A DNA stretch of 64,000 nucleotides from Ceratorhiza oryzae-sativae. Taxonomy: Eukaryota > Basidiomycota > Agaricomycetes > Cantharellales > Ceratobasidiaceae. The translations under genes were made by a program, and so were the position numbers. The stretch is from NCBI GenBank assembly GCA_030998015.1, contig JARWMV010000249.1, positions 124,001-188,000 on the forward strand, written 5' to 3'. Under the pieces are notes generated by a model. That model saw only the letters and a list, made by a program, of their open reading frames with translations, did not search any database and was not told the origin of the DNA. The stretch's first letter is position 1. Every line of letters begins with the position of its first letter. Positions 57,223 to 64,000 of this stretch are shown one piece after another.

Positions 57223-60200
57223 CTAGGTAAGTTTGCTGTACGTTGCAGGGCGTACTCGGCTTCGGACGGTTTTGATCAACCAGAGAGGGACCGAGCTAAC
57301 GCATACAATCAATGCAACCTTCCAAGCGAATCTCCACGATAGGACGAATGACAGGTCTAGCAACAGGCCAACACGTTGAGTGGCTCATGTCAACCATGTC
57401 ACGGCGATCAGGATACGTACCAAAGTACTCAGGCAGGAACGCGATGCTAATCACATAGAAGAATAGGGTAACGACTTCCGAAATGACCATATAGAGATGC
57501 CTGACCGGTCTCGAACGTTAAAAACTCAAAACGTGTCAGCGATGGCGGATGGCCACTCACCACGTCGTTATTTCCAAAGCCACCATAATGAGCTCGTTCA
57601 AGATCAGGGCCGTGAACGAGATTGCGACAATATTCAGGAATTCATTCTCGAACAATAGAAGTGACATGATCATAATGGCGCCCCCTGTGTCGGTGCGATG
57701 GTGTCAGTCAACGGAATAACGGGTAGTACATGGCGCTCTGGTCGAGACTCGCCTTGGTACACGCTGATGACACACCACGTAAAAAACGTTTTGAATGACA
57801 AAGATCGACCCTATTGACCGTCTCAATACGTACGAATCGAGGCCCTCTGATTGCATATGCGCACCTTGGTTAGCTCCTTGTATAGTTCTGGGTACAGAAG
57901 CGCTAGGCTTTCATTGACGTCTCGGTCTAGCACAAGCGAAAACACCGGAGCCATGGTATAAACTGTTGCGTACCCGACCATCAACCAGCCCTGGTAGAGA
58001 GCGATGGGTGCAAAATAGAAAATCGCGGAAAATACCGCTTGCATGACGGAGATAATAAGTCCACGGTGAATGACGAACTGTGCGAGCTTGGCTGAGCGTT
58101 TGTAAGAGTTGCGACCATGCCAGACGAGTAATTTGGTCAAATGGCTGAACTGAGTAATGGAAAAGTCCGCGGCAAGCGATGCTTGTTTCCCTTCTTTTCC
58201 AACGATGCCAACGCCTGTCGATGATCGGTTAAAAAACGATCGGGTTGCCATATTGAGTTACCGGGGAGTAGTGGGACGATCCGGGCGAAACGAGGTAAAC
58301 GCGCGATTGATGGGAAACACAGGTTTTCGAAGCGCGGGGTGAGCCGCAGGGCGTGGGGTCAAGCATTGCGTAGCGTGGGGTTGGTTAGCCCAAAGCAGAC
58401 AGCAAGGGAAGGCCGAAGGCCGTGATAGATGACGGTATGGGATAGGCGGGATGAGCGGCGAGTCAGCAAAAATCCTCTAGGTTCTTATCGATAGCGAGCT
58501 TGCTCGGGACTGGGGTGTGCGATCGAAAAATAACAATACTGAGGCAGAAACTCACCAACATCTGCCGCTTGTATCATGCTCACGTCGTTTCCACCGTCTC
58601 CAATGCAGCATACTCTCCTGCGCGTATATCTTCGAATGAGGCGCGCCACGTCCGCCTTTTGTGTTGGGGAGCATCGACATGCCACGACCGCCGAGAGTTT
58701 TGTAGCGATCTCCACAAATTCGTTCTCAAAATGCTCTAGACATAGCTAGAAACAAGGTTTAGCTTGCTCAAGCTGAAAAGGAAAAAGAGAGCCGAGACTG
58801 ACCTGCAAGGATTCCCCGTCGATCACCAAGCAACAGTCTAACTTTGATTGCAGAAAGTCCAGCTGGTCTCTGGCTTGATCTGTAGTTTTCACTGCATACA
58901 TATATCAGCAGCATCTTTACCGATCGCAAACAGATCGCTCACACTTGGCTACCTGATGTATGTATTGGTTTCTCGCTACGAGCTTTGTAGATATTGCGAT
59001 GCAAGTCGCCGTTTCCACCTTATCTCCAGTTAACATCCATATCCGAATTCCAGCGTTCCGTAACAACTCGATTGTCGCCCTGACGTCCTCTTGAAGCTTG
59101 TCCTCCACACCAGTCAATCCGAGTAGCTCGAGCCCACGCTCCAAATGGTTTCCAACCACCTCGGCCATGGCTTCGGCGCGACCTTCTAGGCGCACGCTCG
59201 CTGCCTTGTGCGCAGTTTCAAATGCGGACCATTCAACGGCTGAAAGTCTCCTGCGAGCACAGACGAGGGTACGAAGCCCTTCTCGAGCCATATTCGCCGT
59301 CTCTTCTTCCAGCCAATCTGAGCGTTGCACTAGTCGTGCCATGACGGTATCGGCCCCCTTTTGGACGAACAAAATCTCGTGCGAGTCTGCACTCTGCACT
59401 ACGATGCCCATGCGCTTCGACTCCGACGTGAATGGGAAAAGCGCGAGCACGTTGTAGACCATAGTAGATCCGTCAGGAGCCTGGAGTTCGATTTGTGTTC
59501 GTGTACGAGAGGTTAGTGTGAGTCCAACCGATTCGGTCCATTTGACGATTGCAACCTCGTCGGGAGACGAAGCTTGGTATGTTACAGTTCCATCATCATT
59601 GGTCACCGGTGTAACCTGTTGAACGAATTAGCTCAGAGCAGACGCAGATGAGCATAATAACCAACATTATGACAGAGGGCTAGAGCAAGAGCTACATCCC
59701 GAACTCGAGAAGACATGTCGCGCTTTCCTCGAGAGGCAAGTTGTGCCCCGGTGGCTAGGGATCCTTGGCGCTTCATTCCGCCGGGGTGCTCAGAGCCAAA
59801 GGCAACGACTAACTGATGAGCGACTTCATCCATGGCGTCGGCGCCGTACGAAATTGTCCCCATGTGAAGCTTGCGCATTTCCATCTCTGTCTGCGGGGTC
59901 AGTAAGAATAAATGGGTCGCGATAAGGCGTACCGTTTTGCGTAAGAGTCCCTGTTTTGTCACTTAACAAGTATTCGATCCGACCAAGTTCCTCTGGAAGC
60001 GTGCTGGTTCGGACAATTGTCCCAGGTATTTCGGGGTCGGATTCAATTTGGTGGGCGTAGACCGTTTTTCCCATATCCAAGTTGACCCGTAAGCTAATGG
60101 ATGGTTATATCTCAGGTGGCCAAAGCTTTACTTGACACCCACCTAATGGGAATGATACTCGAAAATAGAATCAAAAATCTGAACACATAGATATACCACT

Positions 60201-61557
60201 GTCCACGGAACCCATTGAGAGCCACTAATAGGACAGAAAGTGCGAACGTTACGGCACAGAGTATCTTTCCTCGATGTTAGTTTTTGAGTTATACGCCATA
60301 GGTTGACTCACCTTGGCTACTCTGTTGATTTCCAGATCCAGTAACCCGACTTTGGTTTCTGGATGTGATGTGTTCATGACAGCACGAGTCTCTTTACCTG
60401 TGTAGACAACCAGACCAATTGCGGTTCCTGCAGCCAGAACAGTATTGGCCCATAAGAGGTTTTCAGCTGTGAGAGGTGTCACCTGAGCTTGGTGTTGTTG
60501 TTCGGGGTCCGAATCGGGCGCCGATTGAAGAGTAAATGTTCCAATAAAAGTGTGAATATCCTTGATTGGTGCATCCGCTGCGAGACAATTAAGCCCCTGC
60601 ACTACCTCCAGTTAAAAAAACAAACAAACTCGAACTCACCGTAAACCTCGGCTGACATGTTCAATAAGGACCAGTCGTCTGACAGCGCCTGGCAAGCAGG
60701 AACGGCGGCACGCAGCTTCCAGTCTGTTTCGCCATCGAGCTGATCGGTTCGTACAAAGCAGGTGCCCGTAGGATCAGATGTCCGCAATAGCAACATATCA
60801 GCAGGAACGCGCTGGTTCTGGGTCAGCTGCACCAAGTCTCCCACTCTAAGTTGAAAAGAGGGGGTGGCACGGGTAGGCGGAAATCCTGGCGTTGTAGGGG
60901 ATGGGGATGACGAATCGTGTTCAAGAATAAGATATCGCTGCGCGTTCGCTTCCCTATCCCTCCGATTGCGTAGAATATCGTCCCAAGCTTCTTTACCCAT
61001 CGTGACAGCCAAGACAAACGCCAGTGGAGCGATGTATGTAGCGATGAATCCAATCTTGAGTGCAGGGATAAATTGCGAGAGGGCGACCAAGAGAAAATAC
61101 AGGTTGAAGAAGAACTTGAACTGGGCGTAGATGACGAGCGGCAAAAAGGAGAAAATCGTGTACTTTTGATTTCGGACGACGTTGGGGGGAAATTTTGATT
61201 GGAATGATTCTGTGGGAGGGTAAATTGGTGGACGCACACGTCGACATTAACCGCGCACCTGGTGGCCGAAAAGGTATAGTTCTGCTTGTTCTTACCCAGA
61301 GGTTTAGGTGGTCCATTTTGCGTGTTCTAGCCCGAGTTAGTCCAGCAAAGCGATTGGTTAGGCATACTCACCCTTGACCGCGAGGTCTCGCCATGTTGGC
61401 CAGGTTCTTCTGTGTCGTCAGCGATCAACGCAACTTCGTCCTCGGGGATATCCTGCTCTCGGCGTTTTCCTTTGGATTTTCGTAACAAAGACATCTTGGG
61501 CAGGCGAGAACCTTTCGGGTAGAGGTCGAGTGCAATCTCCCTGTCTCCCGGACTCAT
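57223..61557 (-). CDS. NEO1: Neo1-type P4-ATPase (phospholipid flippase)
   Basis: Moves aminophospholipids to the cytosolic leaflet of Golgi/endosome membranes. Exons from 61557: 61557-61372, 61326-about 61296, then about 61245-60640, 60577-60312, 60264-60143, 60093-59933, 59886-59666, 59615-58943, 58891-58803, 58745-58556, 58214-57865, 57810-57753, 57684-57561, 57500-57421, 57356-57223. Hallmarks: [31 protein letters not shown] (actuator), PISLRVNLD in M4, and [16 protein letters not shown] with the phosphorylated Asp. Further on are [21 protein letters not shown] (nucleotide site), [11 protein letters not shown] and [19 protein letters not shown], then the M5-M10 helices. The two-residue linker signatures and short C-terminus fit Neo1 rather than Drs2/Dnf. 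The intron after 57753 starts with GC. Near 61240 the N-terminal frame does not meet the VRPPIYPP frame, so one base seems missing. Confidence 0.92.
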
Positions 61558-62316
61558 AACTCACGGATAAGGAGGTGGCTATGCACGTGACAAGGCACAC
61601 GTGGTTGATCATTCAACGGCGCTTACAATCGCAGTAAGAGGACAATGTCGGGTAACATATTTGTCTTGTCCAATCTCCTCATGCTATTTGACACAGCAAG
61701 ACATTGTTTGCCAGGGTTTGACATGATCTGATACCACAATGAAAATTACTTAAAAGTCAAAGCCTAACTTTTACACTCATTCTTGCCAGTTGAATACTCA
61801 ATTCATATCTTTCTACACCAGACTAATCTCAACTCTACATAACACCATGCTTAGTGTTGATTGCCTAATGTCTTATCCTTTATCAATGCAGTGGGACAGG
61901 CAAACTAAATAGGTGTAACCAGTTATAATTGCCTGTTGCTTTTACATCATTGCAAAAATCCACTTGTGGTTGTGAGCACTCATAATGGGGAATGGCATAC
62001 TAAGTGTGTCATGACTGTGTGTCATGTGCTAGTATTGAGGCCAAATTATGGCACAAAAAAATGGGCTCACAATCCTCCCTTGGACAATAAGATAAAGCCC
62101 TAAAAATACAATATGTTCCTGAGATGATTATAAGAGGAATGCTAAGAATAAATTTAAGTGTCCTAGCATACATGGCAAGATGGCTGTTGTCACACTATAT
62201 GAATGTAACAAAATCCAGCTCTTAGTCAAGTTCTGATCTTAATAAAGTCATTGCATTTGTACTTGGAGATGAATTGTGCAGAAAAACCAAGGGTTGCCAT
62301 CTTAACCAGGGAGTAT

Positions 62317-62890
62317 CCTTGTAGGCTTTTGCTTAATTTCTTTACTTTACTTAGGATCAGCATCTGGGGGAAATAGGGGTCAATTCAACCCCCCTTTGGC
62401 TATTTCTCATCTGTCACTGATTGGATTCTGTTCATATTAAGTATATAGTATCTCACAGTCCTCATAAGCATGTTGCATAATTATGTTCAGTGTATATGCT
62501 TTACATGGTCAGCATTGAGGGCTGCACTCCCCCCTGATTATTTACTAGATGTATTTTACAGATTAATCTATTTATAAAATTTATTTCTGCAAAAAAAGAC
62601 ACAATTAGAATATTCTGAATTGTGCACATTTAATGAACCACTTACTTAGTGATTGCAGTGGGTTTTGGGGTCTCCCAAAATCAGCTGCAAGCCTCTTTGC
62701 AGCAATTCCTTTGTATGTTGTGCTTCTTGCCCCTGCTAGGCATGTTGGCAGCTGCAGAAACTTGCAGGAAGGTTCCTAGCTGCCTGCATGCCACTGGAGT
62801 GCCAGAAATCCACCAAAATTCTGGCTTTCCACATGCAGGAGCAGGAGCATGAGCCACAAAGGCCAAAATGTGCTGAATTCTGGCATGCTG
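62317..62890 (+). repeat. Left arm of a large inverted repeat
   Basis: This stretch returns in reverse complement at 62985-63557, base for base over long distances. Examples are the tract from TTTACTTTACTTAGGATC at 62341 and the tract around GCATGTTGGCAGCTGCAG near 62739-62756. I noticed only a handful of differences and one single-base indel (AGCAATT against ACAATT). The arms are about 575 nt with a spacer of about 90 nt. Confidence 0.9.
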
Positions 62891-62984
62891 GAGTTGAATT
62901 TCAGCAAATTTTTGGTGTCACATGCTTACTTGGTACAAATGCATATGATGCTTGCATAACCACATCATAAGCACATCACATTGA

Positions 62985-63557
62985 AAACATGCTGAAATTC
63001 AGCACATCTGGGCCTTCATGGCTCCTGCTCCTGCTCCTGCATGTGGAAAGCCAGAATTTTGGTGGATTTCTGGCACTCCAGTGGCATGCAGGCAGCTAGG
63101 AACCTTCCTGCAAGTTTCTGCAGCTGCCAACATGCCTAGCAGGGGCAAGAAGCACAACATACAAAGGAATTGTGCAAAGAGGCTTGCAGCTGATTTTGGG
63201 AGACCCCAAAACCCACTGCAATCACTAAGTAAGTGGTTCATTAAATGTGCACAATTCAGAATATTCTAATTGTGTCTTTTTTTGCAGAAATAAATTTTAT
63301 AAATAGATTAATCTGTAAAATACATCTAGTAAATAATCAGGGGGGAGTGCAGCCCTCAATGCTGACCATGTAAAGCATATACACTGAACATAATTATGCA
63401 ACATGCTTATGAGGACTGTGAGATACTATATACTTAATATGAACAGAATCCAATCAGTGACAGATGAGAAATAGCCAAAGGGGGGTTGAATTGACCCCTA
63501 TTTCCCCCAGATGCTGATCCTAAGTAAAGTAAAGAAATTGAGCAAAAGTCTATGAGG
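62985..63557 (-). repeat. Right arm of the large inverted repeat
   Basis: Reverse complement of 62317-62890. It ends at CTATGAGG (63557), matched on the left by CCTTGTAGG with a few changes. Outside these points the flanks no longer match. Transcription through both arms would give a long hairpin RNA. Confidence 0.9.
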
Positions 63558-64000
63558 CCAAAGTAATGAGGGCACATGAAAACCCCACTCACAAAATATA
63601 TCACTTGTAACTGCCTTGGATGTATGTGAGCTGACATACTGCACTGAGCATTCAGCACATAGTCTTCCTCAGGCAAATACCTGAGTGCACAGTTAATTTG
63701 CAGAGTCTGGATATACAGTAGATATGCCATATATGGGTTTGAAGCACTTGGAGTAATATATAATCATATAAATTTGCTAGAAATGGCCTAGTAATGCTGT
63801 AGGGGGGAAGTAGTGTGATTTCAGCCCCCATTGGGCATTCCCACCTTGTTTCACATGGTTGCCATGATCAGACAGACCTTTTGTATTTAAACTACTGAAA
63901 GTTTTATACAGACAGTGCATACAAGGGAGCAACTTTTGCACAGCTAGATTCCTTAGTGCCTCTGGCAGATTTTGGGGGTAATGACCCCTGAGACATTGTA

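Larger units (their letters stand above)
61652..64000. repeat. CpG-free AT-rich repeat region
   Basis: Reading every line from about 61652 to the window end I find no CG dinucleotide in 2.35 kb, while all other parts of the window contain CG at normal or high frequency. TG and CA are frequent. No protein gene is seen; the apparent frames are mirror images of each other in the inverted repeat. Loss of CpG by deamination of methylated C is the known mark of silenced repeats in basidiomycetes. The region probably belongs to a transposable element that extends beyond the window. Confidence 0.8.

Noticed and set aside
62649..63269. Four small frames encoding nearly the same peptide on both strands
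   Set aside because: They come from the two arms of the inverted repeat and have no initiation context or family. Treated as repeat DNA.
1..64000. CRISPR arrays, insertion sequences or prokaryotic operons
   Set aside because: The DNA is clearly fungal nuclear with spliced genes. No direct-repeat arrays or bacterial elements were seen.

Overview
The window is nuclear DNA of a filamentous basidiomycete, most likely an agaricomycete near Rhizoctonia/Ceratobasidium. That placement is an inference. It rests on genes cut by many 45-65 nt GT-AG introns, tyrosine-kinase-like kinases with an HGD catalytic motif, IFI6/IFI27-type small membrane proteins, and a dual-finger GATA factor with an AreA-type N-terminus. 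Most genes are multi-exon, so I rebuilt models by joining exons whose splice sites, reading phase and family motifs agree.

Left part (1-17.3 kb): DUF427 protein (605-1140, +), guanine deaminase (3674-5371, +), TKL-like kinase (6777-8238, +), complex III core protein 2 (9682-11178, -), ubinuclein/HPC2 (11363-13853, -), divergently paired with La protein (14438-16334, +), then a small membrane protein (16519-17280, -).

Accessory part (18-26.3 kb): a cluster of IFI6/IFI27-like genes. There is one intact copy (18078-18845, -), one decayed copy next to it (about 19090-19620, -) and two copies on the other strand (24485-25119 and 25718-26259), each with a reading-frame break. A secreted GDSL/CE16-like esterase (20753-22192, -) lies inside the cluster. 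The surrounding DNA is gene-poor.

Middle part (26.5-48.9 kb): NST1 (-) diverging from a Rho2-like GTPase (+), a GH79 beta-glucuronidase (+), a 100-residue four-exon orphan (-), MCM10 (-), a large membrane protein with a disordered acidic tail (-), a two-LIM protein (+) and a kinase with a basic N-terminal extension (-).

Right part (52.6-64 kb): an AreA-type GATA factor with two zinc fingers and a 12-nt microexon inside the second finger (+), then a Neo1-type P4-ATPase (-). The last 2.35 kb contains no CpG dinucleotide that I can find and holds a roughly 575-bp inverted repeat with nearly identical arms.

Genes with a shared theme: guanine deaminase (purine nitrogen salvage) and the AreA-type GATA factor both relate to nitrogen use, but they lie 47 kb apart and no operon-like logic is implied. 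HPC2 (histone chaperone), MCM10 (replication) and La (RNA polymerase III transcripts) are ordinary housekeeping genes. A feature of the whole window is that several otherwise good genes are broken by one base. Four of these breaks can be placed in a homopolymer run, which points to consensus errors and should be settled before calling anything a pseudogene.
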